Source: Serratia marcescens (lineage in GTDB: Bacteria > Pseudomonadota > Gammaproteobacteria > Enterobacterales > Enterobacteriaceae). From it: DNA of 64,000 nt. The stretch is from positions 372,001-436,000 of the forward strand of contig NZ_VFMJ01000001.1 in assembly GCF_006715005.1 (NCBI RefSeq), written 5' to 3'. The translations under genes were made by a program, and so were the position numbers. The notes under the pieces are model-generated. The model searched no databases and was not told the origin of the DNA. It saw only the letters and a list, made by a program, of their open reading frames with translations. Below, in pieces: positions 1 to 10,076 of the stretch; within the stretch, counting starts at the first letter, position 1; each line of letters opens with the position of its first letter.

Positions 1-219
1 GTCGCCGAGCGGCACCAGCAGCAGCAGGCCGGTGGCGTAACCGAGCTGCGCGGCGGTGACGATAAAGCCGGCCTGGTTGACCGACAGGTTGAAACCGGTG
101 GCGATGGTTTCCAGCAGCGGTTGCGCGTAATAGTTGCTGGCGACCGCCAGACCGGTTGCGATGGCAATCAGCACGGTCAGCGCCGGACTGAGGCCCGGAT
201 GGGCGTTTTGTTGGTTCAT
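1..219 (-). CDS. MFS transporter, N-terminal part (cut by window edge)
   Basis: The first 73 codons of a membrane transporter are visible; the rest lies before the window. The protein begins MNQQNAHPGLSPALTV, then has a hydrophobic helix, the NYYAQPLL stretch seen in sugar/drug-efflux MFS proteins, and a second helix ending LLLVPLGD. This is the usual TM1-TM2 layout of a 12-helix major facilitator. It is divergent from the LysR gene at 325, so that regulator may control it. In E. coli an MFS gene (ygaY) also follows proX, so it may be the positional counterpart. The substrate cannot be told. Confidence 0.8.
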   Translation of the reverse strand, partial: MNQQNAHPGLSPALTVLIAIATGLAVASNYYAQPLLETIATGFNLSVNQAGFIVTAAQLGYATGLLLLVPLGD

Positions 220-324
220 GTTTTTTTCATCACGGGAAGAAGATAGCGCGCAGTATCCGGCAACGCGTCTGCGGAAACCAATGTATAATTTTCATTTGAT
301 TTATCTCATTTCAAGATAGATGCC

Positions 325-1203
325 ATGAACCTGAAACAGATCCGCTATGCGCTGGCGGTGGCGGAAGAACAGAGTTTCACCCGGGCGGCGCAGCGTTGCC
401 ATACGGTGCAGTCGGCGCTCAGCCACCAGATCGCCAAACTGGAAGAAGAGCTGGGCTGTACGCTGTTTGAGCGCACCTCGCGCCGGGTGCGGTTGACCCC
501 CGCCGGCCAGGCTTTCATTCCGTCGGCGCAGCGCCTGTTGGCGGCGCAGCAGGCGCTGGTGGAAGAGGTGACCGCCGCCGGCGATGCGGTGTCCGGCACC
601 CTGACCATCGGCACGATTTCAACCATAAACGCGATTGATCTGACCGAAAAGCTCGACAAGTTTCATCGCCACTATCCGGCGGTGAACATCCGCCTGTACG
701 TTGGCATGAGCGAAGCCCTGCTGGAGGATGTGCGTCAGCAGAAGTGCGATATGGCGTTCGTCGGCATCTGGCCCGGCGATGTCGATCTGCTGCCGATGTC
801 GCACCGGCAGTTGACCGATGAGCCACTGGTGGCGCTGGTGGCGCCGCAGCACCCGCTGGCCAACCGCGAGCGGGTTAACCTGCAGGCGCTGGCGGAAGTG
901 CCGCTGGTGGATTTCTACAGCGGCACCGGTGCGCGACGCCAAACCGATCGCGCCTTCCAGGCGGCGGGTATCCGCCGGCACGTCAGTTTTGAAATCGATC
1001 ATATCGAATGGCTGGAGAATCTGGTGCGGCGCGGATTGGCGGCGGGTATCGTACCTGTTTCGACCGCGCAACGCTTAAGCGCGCTGGTGTCGATTCCGAT
1101 TGAAGACGGGCCGCGGCGCCAGGTGTACTGCATCTGGCCGCAGCCCTTGTCGAATGCCGCCGCACGTTTTTTACAGTTCAGCGGCATCGATATGGCGGGG
1201 TAG
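325..1203 (+). CDS. LysR-family transcriptional regulator
   Basis: A 292-residue LysR-type regulator. Residues 1-60 hold the winged helix-turn-helix (MNLKQIRYALAVAEEQSFT, then AAQRCHTVQSALSHQIAKLEEELG), and residues about 90-290 form the periplasmic-binding-protein-like effector domain. Length is normal for the family. It is divergent from the MFS gene at 219 with about 105 bp between, the usual arrangement for a LysR regulator and its target. It ends 29 bp from the convergent proX. The inducer is unknown. Confidence 0.9.
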   Translation: MNLKQIRYALAVAEEQSFTRAAQRCHTVQSALSHQIAKLEEELGCTLFERTSRRVRLTPAGQAFIPSAQRLLAAQQALVEEVTAAGDAVSGTLTIGTISTINAIDLTEKLDKFHRHYPAVNIRLYVGMSEALLEDVRQQKCDMAFVGIWPGDVDLLPMSHRQLTDEPLVALVAPQHPLANRERVNLQALAEVPLVDFYSGTGARRQTDRAFQAAGIRRHVSFEIDHIEWLENLVRRGLAAGIVPVSTAQRLSALVSIPIEDGPRRQVYCIWPQPLSNAAARFLQFSGIDMAG

Positions 1204-1232
1204 GGGCGCGGCAAAGGCGGCGCCCCGAACGA

Positions 1233-2234
1233 TTACGACTTCGCCGCTTCGGCGGCGGTTTTCACCCAGCCGTCGAAGGTCGCCTGGTGCGCCTTGATCC
1301 AGCCGTTAACGTGGTTCTGGATATCGGCTTCCGAAGCCTGGCCTTCATGCATGCGCAGGTTTTGCGCGTTGATGTCGGCGATCGGCAGCTTCATGATGGC
1401 GAACAGCTTGGCGGCCGCCGGATTGGCTTCGGCCCACTGCTTGTTGGCGGTGATGCGCATGGTGTTGACCGGGAAGCCGTAGTTGGCGCCGTTAGGCAGC
1501 TTGGTGTCGACGTTCTTCTGCTCGCCCGGCAGCGAAGAGAATGGCACCTGCAGCCAGACCACGTCGCGGCCCGGCACCATCACATCGCTGACCCAGTACG
1601 GTGTCCAGGTGTAATACAGCACCGGTTTGCCCTCTTTGTAGCGGGTGATGGTGTCGGCGATCATCGCCGCGTAGTTGCCCTGGTTGTGCTCGACGGTATT
1701 GCTCAGGCCATAGGCCTTGATGTGGTGGTTGATCACCGCTTCGCAGCCCCAACCCGGGGTGCAGCCAGTCAGATCGGCCTTGCCGTCGCCGTTGGTGTCG
1801 AACAGCTTGGCGATCTTGGGATCCTTGAGCTGCTCGACGTTGGTGATGTGATACTGCTCGGCGGTTTTCTTGTCGATCAGGTAACCCTGCGCGGCGCCGT
1901 TGACGTAGACGCCTTCGCGGTAGAACTTGGCGTCGCCGCCGGCGGCCTTGTACTGATCGGCGTGCAGCGGGTCCCAGTTGACCGCGATAAAGGTCGCGTC
2001 GCCGGAGGCGATCGAGGTGTAGGCAACGTTGTAATCCACTTCACGCGGTTCCTTCACGTCGTAACCCAATTTCTCCAGCGCCTTGCTGACCAGCAGCGTC
2101 TGGAAAGTCTCTTCGGAAATGGTGCTTTGCACCGGCTGAACCGTGATCCCCTTGCCGGGTAAATCTGCTGCGCTCACGCTCTGTGAGCCAATCAGCGTCG
2201 TCAGGGCGAGAGCCCAGATGCCCGTAGTGCGCAT
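1233..2234 (-). CDS. proX: Glycine betaine/proline ABC transporter, periplasmic binding protein ProX
   Basis: A 333-residue periplasmic receptor of the osmoprotectant importer ProU. A Sec signal peptide ([22 protein letters not shown], cut after SA) is followed by the ProX fold. Tryptophans in [15 protein letters not shown] and YTWTPYWV match the aromatic box that holds the quaternary ammonium group in ProX. It is the last gene of proV-proW-proX, 70 bp after proW. The start has a plausible ribosome site. Identification is by sequence and operon context. Confidence 0.97.
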   Translation of the reverse strand: MRTTGIWALALTTLIGSQSVSAADLPGKGITVQPVQSTISEETFQTLLVSKALEKLGYDVKEPREVDYNVAYTSIASGDATFIAVNWDPLHADQYKAAGGDAKFYREGVYVNGAAQGYLIDKKTAEQYHITNVEQLKDPKIAKLFDTNGDGKADLTGCTPGWGCEAVINHHIKAYGLSNTVEHNQGNYAAMIADTITRYKEGKPVLYYTWTPYWVSDVMVPGRDVVWLQVPFSSLPGEQKNVDTKLPNGANYGFPVNTMRITANKQWAEANPAAAKLFAIMKLPIADINAQNLRMHEGQASEADIQNHVNGWIKAHQATFDGWVKTAAEAAKS

Positions 2235-2304
2235 AGTGTTTCCCCTTTTTTCGATGTGGTGGTGTCATAGCCCGCCGGGGCCGCAGCCGCCGGCGGGAAA
2301 AGCG

Positions 2305-3411
2305 TCAGGCTTGTTTGATGAACGGGCGAGTCAGCAACCCGATGGGGCCGCGGCGATACCAGCGGCCGATGCCCTTGCTGCGGCGATCGCGCCCCAGCGA
2401 TTGGGTGAGGCGATCGAGAATGATCGCCAGGATCACGATGCCGACCCCGCCGACGGCGGCCAGGCCCATGTCCAGCCGGCCGATGCCGCGCAGCACCATC
2501 TGCCCCAGACCGCCGACGGCGATCATCGAGGCAATGACGACCATCGACAGCGCCAACATCAGCGTCTGGTTCACGCCGGCCATGATGGTCGGCATCGCCA
2601 GCGGCAGCTGCACCTTGAACAACAGCTGGCGCGGGCTGGCGCCGAAGGATTCGGCGGCCTCGATCAGATCTTCTGGCACCTGCTTGATGCCCAGAATGGT
2701 CAGGCGCACGATCGGCGGCAGCGCGAAGATAATGGTCACCACCACGCCCGGCACGTTGCCGATGCCGAACAGCATGACGATCGGCACCAGATAGACGAAG
2801 GCCGGGGTGGTTTGCATCGCGTCGAGCAGCGGCCTTATCACCTTGGCGGCGTGTTTGCTGCGCGCCAGCCAGATGCCGAGCGGCAGGCCGATAAGGATGC
2901 AGAAGAACAGCGCGGTCAGCACCAGCGCCAGCGTGACCATGGCCTGCGACCAGGCACCGATGGCGCCGATGGCGACCAGGGAGAGCAGCGTCGCGGCGCC
3001 CATGCCGAGGCCCGAGACCTGCCAGGCGAGCAGCGAGAACACCAAAATGGCGATCGGGGCCGGCATGCCCAGCAGCAATTGCTGGAAACCGCTCAGGATC
3101 ATGTCGACCGGCACGCGGATGCCCTGGAACAGCGGGCGGAAGTGCAGCACCAGCCAGTCGATGCCTTGCGTGACCCAGGTATCGAACGGCACCCAGGCTT
3201 TGTGGAACGGATCGAGCAGGCTGAAGTGCTCCGGCTGTGCCGGGGCACTGCTGAGCCAATCGGCGCCTGACGCGGCGGCGTCATGGGCGGCCGGCGGCGG
3301 CGCGCTGGACCAGGCGTCGCCGGCGTTGGCGGCGGCATCGTGAGCGGGTGCGGCGCCGGTATCGGCCGGTGCGGTAGCCCAGGGATCTTGGGTTTGCGTG
3401 GTATCACTCAT
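2305..3411 (-). CDS. proW: Glycine betaine/proline ABC transporter, permease ProW
   Basis: A 368-residue inner-membrane permease of the ProU osmoprotectant importer. The first 80 residues are a long Ala/Pro-rich tail with three Trp-containing repeats ([25 protein letters not shown]). The membrane domain follows, with the ABC permease coupling motif at [18 protein letters not shown]. coli ProW has a similar tail. The start overlaps the end of proV by 8 bp, so translation is probably coupled. It works with ProV (ATPase) and ProX (receptor). Confidence 0.97.
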   Translation of the reverse strand: MSDTTQTQDPWATAPADTGAAPAHDAAANAGDAWSSAPPPAAHDAAASGADWLSSAPAQPEHFSLLDPFHKAWVPFDTWVTQGIDWLVLHFRPLFQGIRVPVDMILSGFQQLLLGMPAPIAILVFSLLAWQVSGLGMGAATLLSLVAIGAIGAWSQAMVTLALVLTALFFCILIGLPLGIWLARSKHAAKVIRPLLDAMQTTPAFVYLVPIVMLFGIGNVPGVVVTIIFALPPIVRLTILGIKQVPEDLIEAAESFGASPRQLLFKVQLPLAMPTIMAGVNQTLMLALSMVVIASMIAVGGLGQMVLRGIGRLDMGLAAVGGVGIVILAIILDRLTQSLGRDRRSKGIGRWYRRGPIGLLTRPFIKQA

Positions 3412-4606
3412 TGGCGGAGCCCTCCTTGTCCAACGCCTGCAGCAGCATGGCCTTGGAGATGATGCCGAGATAGTTATGTTCTTCGCATACCACCGGCACC
3501 GCGCACGGAGCCTGGGCGACCAGGGAGATCAGATCGCTGAGCGGCGTGTCGGCCGGCACGGCGGCGGGGGCCTCGAGCAGGGCATCGTCCAGCGTTTGAT
3601 TGGCGGACAGCGCCTTTTTCAGCGACTCTATCGACACCACGCCGATAAATTTCTTCCCGCGTTCAACCACATAACCATAATCACGGTCCTCATCGCGCAG
3701 CAGCTGCAGCGCCGATCGGGGGCCAAAACCGGGGGTTTTGCGGATCAGCGTTACCGGGCGCCGTTGGGCGATATCCTTGGCGCTGAACACATGGCTGATG
3801 TCCACGCCGCGGAAGAAGGTGCGCACATAGTCATTGGCCGGGTTGTTCAGGATTTCGTCCGGCGTGCCGACCTGGATCACTTCACCGCCCTGCATGATGG
3901 CAATGCGATCGCCGATGCGCATCGCCTCATCCAGATCGTGGGAAATAAATACGATGGTGCGCTGATGCTGGGCCTGTAATTTCACCAGCTCATCCTGCAT
4001 TTCGGTGCGAATTAACGGATCGAGCGCCGAGAAGGCTTCGTCCATCAATAATATATCCGGATCGTTGGCCATCGCGCGGGCTAATCCTACGCGCTGACGC
4101 ATGCCGCCGGATAATTCATCCGGATAAGACAGCGCGTAATTCTCCAGTCCGACCTGACGCAGGGCATCCAGCGCTTTTTCCTGGCGCTCCTGCAGCGGTA
4201 TGCCGGCTAATTCCATACCGAAAGCGGTATTATTCAGGACATTCATGTGCGGCATTAGCGCGAATGACTGAAATACCATGCTGATCTTATTTCGCCGCAC
4301 GGTGCGCAGCGCGGCGTCGGATATTTTGGCGATGTCCTCACCGTCGATCAGAACCTGACCGCGAGTGGGTTCTATCAGACGATTGAGAAGGCGTACCAGG
4401 GTGGACTTGCCGGAACCGGAGAGCCCCATGATGACAAATATCTCGCCTTCTTCAATGGCCAGAGTGGCGTCTTTTACGCCGAGCGATAAGCCGGTTTTTT
4501 CAAACAGCCGATCTTTTGTCAGGCCTTTATCCAGCAGTTTGAATGCGCGTTCCGGGTGTTCGCCAAATATCTTATACAGGTTCTTTACTTCGAGTTTAAT
4601 TGCCAT
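3404..4606 (-). CDS. proV: Glycine betaine/proline ABC transporter, ATPase ProV
   Basis: A 400-residue ATPase that drives osmoprotectant import. Walker A is GLSGSGKST, the signature is [14 protein letters not shown] and Walker B is [13 protein letters not shown]-terminal tandem CBS domains (about residues 280-400) are known in the family to sense ionic strength. I chose the start at 4606 because the protein then begins [18 protein letters not shown] and has the same length as E. coli ProV; an upstream ATG at 4660 would add 18 unconserved residues. It is first in proVWX. Confidence 0.97.
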   Translation of the reverse strand: MAIKLEVKNLYKIFGEHPERAFKLLDKGLTKDRLFEKTGLSLGVKDATLAIEEGEIFVIMGLSGSGKSTLVRLLNRLIEPTRGQVLIDGEDIAKISDAALRTVRRNKISMVFQSFALMPHMNVLNNTAFGMELAGIPLQERQEKALDALRQVGLENYALSYPDELSGGMRQRVGLARAMANDPDILLMDEAFSALDPLIRTEMQDELVKLQAQHQRTIVFISHDLDEAMRIGDRIAIMQGGEVIQVGTPDEILNNPANDYVRTFFRGVDISHVFSAKDIAQRRPVTLIRKTPGFGPRSALQLLRDEDRDYGYVVERGKKFIGVVSIESLKKALSANQTLDDALLEAPAAVPADTPLSDLISLVAQAPCAVPVVCEEHNYLGIISKAMLLQALDKEGSANE

Positions 4607-4883
4607 GCAATTTGCTGTTTCCTCTGGTTTAATTAACGCGATATGAGCTGTCCTTAGCAAAATAAAAGAGCTTTTTACCCTAACACAGTGAATATCTGAG
4701 ACAACCCTGAATGTCGTTTAAATGGGATATTAGTGGTTTACATCAAGGTTTTAATTGGTTATGGTAATTTGGCCCGTGACTCAAAATTGACGACCGTTAT
4801 TCGCCGTCATGAGTGGGTTTTCGGTGAAAATAATGTGGCATAAAGCAGTGGGATATTTCGACTCTGCATCTGCCGTTCGGATA
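4607..4883 (-). promoter_or_regulatory. Non-coding proV upstream region (proU control region)
   Basis: This AT-rich stretch separates proV from the terminator of the two-component operon and contains no convincing gene. By position it must carry the proV promoter. On the minus strand TTGATG (4742-4747 on the plus strand reads CATCAA) followed 17 bp later by an AT-rich hexamer is a weak candidate. In E. coli the proU promoter is osmotically induced and silenced by H-NS; the AT richness here fits that, but it is inference. Confidence 0.45.
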
Positions 4884-4912
4884 ATAAAAAACCCGACCAG
4901 AGGCCGGGTAAA
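4884..4912 (-). terminator. Intrinsic terminator of the two-component operon
   Basis: On the minus strand an ACCCGGCC/GGTCGGGT-type hairpin (4891-4909, one internal mismatch) is followed by a run of six Ts. It lies about 100 bp past the stop of the response regulator gene. Confidence 0.75.
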
Positions 4913-5012
4913 AGTCATCAGTATTTCATCAGTTTTAACGACAGGTGCCGATATCGAGGGGATATCGTCGGGCGTTATATTATCGCCGTAATATGACAGC
5001 CAGATGGCAGCC

Positions 5013-5699
5013 TCAGGCTTTGCGATACAGCCTGCGCGGATGGCCGATATTGCCGTACAACATCTCTACCCGCACGAACTGGGTGGCGACGCAATATTCC
5101 AGATAACGGCGGGCGGTGGTCTTGCTGATGCCGACCTGTTCAACCACGTCTTCCACCGCATGCGCCACCGTCGGCTGGGCGATAAACAGCGCCTGCACCA
5201 GCTCGAGGGTGTTGGTTTCGATACCCTTGGCGCTCGGCTCGCTGGAAAACTGCTTCGACTGCAGGTTATACAGCGCATCGACGTTGTCCTGATCGATGAT
5301 CTTGAAGGTGCGCTGGGTCTGCACGAACTGCATGAAGCGCTCGAGCGAATTGCGCAGCCGCTTGTAGGACACCGGCTTGATGATGTAATCGAAGGCGCCG
5401 TTGCGGATCGCCTGGCTGCAGGTATGCATGTCGCTGGCGGCGGTGATGAAGATCACCGAACAGGCGGGGTTCTTCACCGCCGGTTCTTCCATCAGCTCGA
5501 TGCCCTGGCCGTCCGGCAGGAAGTTATCCAGCAGGATCAGCCGTGGCTGATGCGCGTTGGCTTTGGCCCGCGCTTCGGCCAGCGTGGCGGCGTAAGCCAC
5601 CACCCGCAGGTTGAAATTTTTCTCGATGAACTCCGCGTGCAGCGTCGCCAGTTGCGGCTCGTCTTCCACGATCAGAACGTCCAGTGCTTGGTGTGACAT
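5013..5699 (-). CDS. Response regulator, CitB/DpiA family
   Basis: A 228-residue response regulator. The receiver domain (1-125) has the acidic pair in VEDE, phosphoacceptor Asp in LLDNFLPDG, conserved Thr/Ser near FITAASD and Lys in IIKPVSY. The C-terminal part carries a helix-turn-helix (VGISKTTARRYLEY) that is nearly identical in E. coli DpiA. Its partner kinase lies 32 bp upstream in the same operon, and a 2-hydroxycarboxylate transporter is divergent from the kinase. The pair therefore probably senses citrate or a related acid and switches on the transporter. Confidence 0.92.
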   Translation of the reverse strand: MSHQALDVLIVEDEPQLATLHAEFIEKNFNLRVVAYAATLAEARAKANAHQPRLILLDNFLPDGQGIELMEEPAVKNPACSVIFITAASDMHTCSQAIRNGAFDYIIKPVSYKRLRNSLERFMQFVQTQRTFKIIDQDNVDALYNLQSKQFSSEPSAKGIETNTLELVQALFIAQPTVAHAVEDVVEQVGISKTTARRYLEYCVATQFVRVEMLYGNIGHPRRLYRKA

Positions 5700-5731
5700 A
5701 ATCGGGTGCTCAAAAAATCGGGTTATGGGTT

Positions 5732-7324
5732 TTATTTAGGGATAAATATAGAGAATATCGCGCCGTGCGGCTCGTTGTCCGACACTTCTATGCTGCCGTG
5801 CGCCTGCGCCACGTGGCTGGCGACCAGATGCAGGCCGATGCCGTGGTCGCTTTTATCCGCTTTGGTGGTGACGCCCTGTTCAAACAGCGTATCACGAATC
5901 TCCTCGGCGATGCCGGTGCCGCGATCCGCCACCTCGATCACCAGCTCGTCGCTGCCGTCGCTGATATAAAGCTCGATCGCTTCGTGCGGGGCCGGGTAGT
6001 GCAGCGTCGCCTCCACCGCATTATCCAGCAGGTTGCCGACGATCGACATCAGTTCGGTCTCATTCAGCGCCGCCGGGATCTGCCGCAGCTGGCAGGCCGG
6101 ATCGAAGCGCAGCTCAATGCCTTTTTCTCTGGCGCTGGAGTATTTGCCCAGCAGCAGGCCGCACAGCGCCGCCGAACTGAAGCGCTGCGAGATGAAATCG
6201 AGGATCTCCTGCGCGCCCTCCGACTGGGCCTCCACGTAGCGGATGGCCTCGTCGTAGCGCTGCATATGCAGCAGCCCGGCCAGCGTGGCGGTCCAGTTCA
6301 GCTGCTCGTGGCGCATGATACGCAGGTTGTCGGCATAGCGTTTCACCTGGCTGAGCTGGCTGCTCAGGGTATTGATATCGTTCTTGTCGCGGAAGCTGAT
6401 CACCCAGCCTTGCAGCTCCTGTTCCTGCATGATGCGCACCCGGCTGGCGATCACCCGCACGTGGTTGAAGCGGCACACCTCGTCATGCGTATCCTGGCCC
6501 AGCTGCGCGGCGGCGAAGAAGTTCGGCTGCGCCTGGATCACGTCGCCGATCGGCCGGCCCAGCAAGCCGGCGGCGGGCTGGTGCAGATCCAGCAGCTCGC
6601 GCGCCGCATGGTTGATGGTGATGATCCGCAGCTGCGGATCGATGGCGATCACCCCTTCATAGATGGCTTCCAGCAGCGCTTTTTGCTGGCGCACCAATAG
6701 CGCGATCTCTTTCGGCTCCAGCCAGAACATCTGGCGTTTGAGGTTTTTCGACAGCAGCCAGGAAAACACGAACAGGGCGATCAGCAGCAGGACGATGGAG
6801 CCGATAATTTGCGTCAACGTCCTGGCATTTAAATTATCGATGTGCGATTTCAAGTAGCCGACGGAAACGATGCCGATCACGCGATTATTTTCATCCAGGA
6901 TCGGCGCCTTGCTGCGCAATGAAACACCGATGCCGCCCTTGCGAATGGAAATAATGCTTTTTCCTTCCAGCACCTCTTTATTATCGCCGCCGATCATCGG
7001 CGTGCCCAAGCGGCCTTCGTATTCGGAATGATAAAGATGGCGGGCATGATTATCGCCGATGACAATATAGCTGGCGTCGCTGCTGGCGCGGATTTTTTTC
7101 ATCAGCGCGGCAATTCTGGCGGCATCGTTGTTTTCGACCGCGTCCACCAGCGAAGGGATGAGGGCGATTTCCCGCGCCTGCACCTGGGCGCGGGCACCAA
7201 GATCGCGGTGCAGCTGCGCATCCAACTGGTAATAGGTATAGGCGCCGATGCAGGTCAGCAACAGGCAGGAGAAGGCCACCAGGCACAGAAACAGCTTGAT
7301 TTGAAATGAAAGTTTGAGGCGCAT
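5732..7324 (-). CDS. Sensor histidine kinase, CitA/DpiB/DcuS family
   Basis: A 530-residue membrane sensor kinase. TM1 is about residues 7-30, a periplasmic PDC/PAS-like ligand domain runs to about 170, TM2 is GSIVLLLIALFVFSWLL, then a cytoplasmic PAS domain and the kinase core. The phosphoacceptor His is in IMRHEQLNW (near residue 340). The ATP-binding boxes are NLLDNAVEA, DRGTGI and GIGLHL. In this family the periplasmic domain binds citrate, malate or fumarate. It is cotranscribed with the regulator at 5013-5699 and divergent from the symporter at 7651. Confidence 0.92.
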   Translation of the reverse strand: MRLKLSFQIKLFLCLVAFSCLLLTCIGAYTYYQLDAQLHRDLGARAQVQAREIALIPSLVDAVENNDAARIAALMKKIRASSDASYIVIGDNHARHLYHSEYEGRLGTPMIGGDNKEVLEGKSIISIRKGGIGVSLRSKAPILDENNRVIGIVSVGYLKSHIDNLNARTLTQIIGSIVLLLIALFVFSWLLSKNLKRQMFWLEPKEIALLVRQQKALLEAIYEGVIAIDPQLRIITINHAARELLDLHQPAAGLLGRPIGDVIQAQPNFFAAAQLGQDTHDEVCRFNHVRVIASRVRIMQEQELQGWVISFRDKNDINTLSSQLSQVKRYADNLRIMRHEQLNWTATLAGLLHMQRYDEAIRYVEAQSEGAQEILDFISQRFSSAALCGLLLGKYSSAREKGIELRFDPACQLRQIPAALNETELMSIVGNLLDNAVEATLHYPAPHEAIELYISDGSDELVIEVADRGTGIAEEIRDTLFEQGVTTKADKSDHGIGLHLVASHVAQAHGSIEVSDNEPHGAIFSIFIPK

Positions 7325-7650
7325 GGCGGTGCTTCACCGTAAAGAGATCCTGAAACCTTACCCTATCACGAGAAGCGGGGTCTGTAATATTGCGCCCGAT
7401 CAACTTGTGATCCCTCACACGGGATTAGAGTGAACCGGACGAGAATTGTTCGCCTGCGATAAAGTTGATAAGCTTTAAAATAAAAGCGGTATTAACACCA
7501 TTAAAACCACGCCGGTTTTTACATAATCTTAATTAACCCCATAGAAACCATAACCACCATTAAAAACCCTTTTTAACTTTGAACATAATCACAGCAGATA
7601 ATCTGTGCGCTTCTCTATGATGGCTGAACAAACTAATAAGAGGCCAGATT
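7325..7650. promoter_or_regulatory. Divergent promoter region between sensor kinase and transporter
   Basis: A 326-bp gene-free, AT-rich stretch that must hold the promoters of both the two-component operon and the transporter. It contains TGTGA-N4-TCACA at 7406-7419 (a perfect inverted repeat, but with a spacer two bases too short for a classical CRP site) and runs of ATTAA and CCATTAAAAAC-like sequence near 7490-7575. The site bound by the response regulator cannot be named from sequence alone. Confidence 0.5.
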
Positions 7651-9006
7651 ATGAGCACAACAGATGATTCTTACCTCGTAGCCAAAGACAAGGCCGCCGA
7701 TATTCCTCTGCGTGAGAAATGGTGGCGGATACTGGACAATTATAAAGTAGGGATTATTCCGTTACCGTTCTTTATTCTGGCCGGCGTATTGATTCTGCTC
7801 GACTGCCTGGAAGGCAAATTGCCGAGCGATATCGTGGTGATGGTGGCTACCCTGGCGTTCTTCGGTTTCGCCTGCGGCGAATTCGGCAAGCGCCTGCCGC
7901 TGATCGGCAAAATGGGCGCGGCGGCGATCTGCGCCACCTTCATTCCTTCCGCGCTGGTGCACTATGGCCTGCTGCCGGACGTGGTGGTGGAGTCGACCAC
8001 CAAGTTCTACAAATCGACCAACATTCTTTATCTCTACATCTGCTGCATTATCGTCGGCAGCATCATGAGCATGAACCGCCAGGTGCTGATCCAGGGCTTC
8101 CTGCGCATCTTCATTCCGATGCTATGCGGCGAGATCGTCGGCATGCTGGTGGGGATGGGCGTCGGCATGGCGCTGGGCCTGGAGCCGTTCCAGATCTTCT
8201 TCTTCCTGATCCTGCCGATCATGGCCGGCGGCGTGGGTGAAGGGGCGATCCCGCTGTCGATGGGCTACGCGGCGATCCTGCACATGGAGCAGGGCGTGGC
8301 GTTGGGGCGCATTCTGCCGATCGTGATGCTCGGCAGCCTGACCGCCATCGTCATCGCCGGCCTGCTCAACCAATTGGGCAAGCGTTATCCGCACCTGACC
8401 GGCGAAGGCAGCCTGATGCCGAGCAAGCAGGGCGACAGCGACATGAACGCGGTGGAAAAAATCAGCGGCAAGGTGGACGTCAGCACCATCGCCTGCGGCG
8501 CGCTGCTGGCCATCCTGCTGTATATGGTAGGCATGCTGCTGCACCGCCTGATCGGTCTGCCGGCGCCGGTGGGCATGCTGTTCGCCGCCGTAGCGGTGAA
8601 GCTGGCGCACGGGGTGTCGCCGCGCATTCAGGAAGGCTCGCAGGTGGTGTACAAATTCTTCCGCACCGCCGTGACTTATCCGATCCTGTTCGCGGTCGGG
8701 GTGGCCATCACGCCGTGGCAGGAGCTGGTGGACGCGTTCACCGTACAGAATCTGATCGTGATCGTCACAACCGTCAGCGCGCTGGTGGCGACCGGTTTCT
8801 TCGTCGGCAAGAAAATCGGCATGCACCCTATCGACGTGGCGATTGTCTCCTGCTGCCAAAGCGGGCAGGGCGGCACCGGCGACGTCGCGATCCTCACCGC
8901 CGGCAACCGCATGTCGCTGATGCCGTTCGCCCAGATCGCGACGCGTATCGGGGGCGCTATCAACGTCTCGCTGTCGCTGCTGGTATTAGCCAAGTTCTTC
9001 GTATAA
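7651..9006 (+). CDS. 2-hydroxycarboxylate transporter (CitS/CimH/MaeN type symporter)
   Basis: A 451-residue polytopic inner-membrane protein of the 2-hydroxycarboxylate transporter family, which moves citrate or malate with Na+ or H+. Two family-defining GGxG re-entrant-loop motifs are present: GGVGEGAIPLS (about residue 190) and SGQGGTGDVAIL (about 410). About 11 membrane helices can be read. The start has AAGAGG upstream (near 7640). It is divergent from a CitA-type kinase, which suggests substrate-induced expression. Citrate versus malate specificity cannot be decided here. Confidence 0.92.
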   Translation: MSTTDDSYLVAKDKAADIPLREKWWRILDNYKVGIIPLPFFILAGVLILLDCLEGKLPSDIVVMVATLAFFGFACGEFGKRLPLIGKMGAAAICATFIPSALVHYGLLPDVVVESTTKFYKSTNILYLYICCIIVGSIMSMNRQVLIQGFLRIFIPMLCGEIVGMLVGMGVGMALGLEPFQIFFFLILPIMAGGVGEGAIPLSMGYAAILHMEQGVALGRILPIVMLGSLTAIVIAGLLNQLGKRYPHLTGEGSLMPSKQGDSDMNAVEKISGKVDVSTIACGALLAILLYMVGMLLHRLIGLPAPVGMLFAAVAVKLAHGVSPRIQEGSQVVYKFFRTAVTYPILFAVGVAITPWQELVDAFTVQNLIVIVTTVSALVATGFFVGKKIGMHPIDVAIVSCCQSGQGGTGDVAILTAGNRMSLMPFAQIATRIGGAINVSLSLLVLAKFFV

Positions 9007-9038
9007 CTCCTATAAATCCTTAGCGTTACTTTGCCTTT

Positions 9039-9063
9039 CCCCGCCCCCGCGGGGATTTTTTTT
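9039..9063 (+). terminator. Intrinsic terminator after the 2-hydroxycarboxylate transporter
   Basis: A CCCCGC-CCCC-GCGGGG hairpin (9039-9054) is followed by A and eight Ts. A second, 10-bp stem (TGCCCGCGCG at 9063-9072 pairing with 9082-9091) follows directly but lacks a T tract. Confidence 0.9.
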
Positions 9064-9104
9064 GCCCGCGCGCCGGCCGTACGCGCGGGCAGGGATAATA
9101 CCGG

Positions 9105-10076
9105 TTACGCGGCCTGTTTCATGGCGGCGTCGTACCAGGCGAAGTAGCGCTCTACGCCGCGGCGGCCGGATTCGATCAGCGCGCGTTTCTTCTCCTCGCT
9201 GATGCCGAACTCCAGCGTGCCGACGTCGAGCGTATCGACATACACGGTGCGCTTCCAGTCGTCGCTGTCCAGATGCACCTTGGTTTGGATGTCCAGCATC
9301 ACGTTGGCCACCGCCAGGGTGAAATCAAACAGGTTGTTGACCGGCGTGCGCGGGCCGGCCTGCCCGGCGGCCTGGGCGATTTCGCCGGCGGAGTCCAGGC
9401 GAAGCCCCAGTGTGCGGGTGTTGATGCGCTGGCTGGAACTGTCGATGTAAGGCGGCGTGGCGGAGAAGTCATAGTCGAACAGCCGCACCGGGTAGTTGTC
9501 GATCATGCCGCCGTCGATGCACAGGTCGCCCAGGGTATTGTTCTTCGCCACGAAGGCGAAGGGGAACGACATCGAAATGCGCAGGCCGTCCGCCACTTTC
9601 ATGCGCGGCGTAGTGCGATGCGAATAGACCTCGCGCTGGCCACTGTTGAGGTTGGCGCCGATAAAGTAAATCGACTTGAACCCTTTCGCCGCCTTCATCG
9701 CTTCGAACTGCTCGAAGGTAATATCCGGCTTGCCGGTATACTGCTTGATAATATCGCGCGACCATTGATAGAAATAATCGCCGGGTGCGATGCCGTATTG
9801 ATTGAACAGGCGATAGGCGTCCTGAAGCGTACCGAAAAAGCCGCCGTTATAATCGAGGAATTTTTTAAAATCCATCGCCGACAGGATTTTGGTGACGTCT
9901 GCCGAGCTGCAGCCCAGGCCGACCAGCAGCGCGGCAATGGCGCCCGCCGAGGCGCCGGAGGTTTGTTTGATCTGCGGCATGATGCCTTTGGCTTCCAGCA
10001 ATTCCAGCGCGCCGCCATAGGCGATGCCTTTTACGCCGCCGCCTTCAAAGACCAGGTTTTCGAATTGGTAGTTCAT
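9105..10076 (-). CDS. Patatin-like phospholipase family protein
   Basis: A 323-residue patatin-domain protein. The oxyanion-hole glycines are in FEGGGVKGIAYGG (near residue 11), the nucleophile Ser is in the elbow GASAG (residues 41-45), and the second catalytic residue is Asp in DGGMIDNYP (near 200). Family members are Ser-Asp dyad lipid acyl hydrolases. No signal peptide or membrane helix is seen, so it is probably cytoplasmic or exported by a route not visible here. It stands alone, with no functional link to its neighbours apparent. Confidence 0.88.
   Translation of the reverse strand: MNYQFENLVFEGGGVKGIAYGGALELLEAKGIMPQIKQTSGASAGAIAALLVGLGCSSADVTKILSAMDFKKFLDYNGGFFGTLQDAYRLFNQYGIAPGDYFYQWSRDIIKQYTGKPDITFEQFEAMKAAKGFKSIYFIGANLNSGQREVYSHRTTPRMKVADGLRISMSFPFAFVAKNNTLGDLCIDGGMIDNYPVRLFDYDFSATPPYIDSSSQRINTRTLGLRLDSAGEIAQAAGQAGPRTPVNNLFDFTLAVANVMLDIQTKVHLDSDDWKRTVYVDTLDVGTLEFGISEEKKRALIESGRRGVERYFAWYDAAMKQAA

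Noticed and set aside
4809..4991. Short open frame before the response regulator gene
   Set aside because: It runs through the terminator of the two-component operon and has no ribosome site or recognisable product.
7406..7419. CRP site in the citrate-type promoter
   Set aside because: The half sites TGTGA and TCACA are perfect but separated by 4 bp instead of 6, so it is not a classical CRP site.
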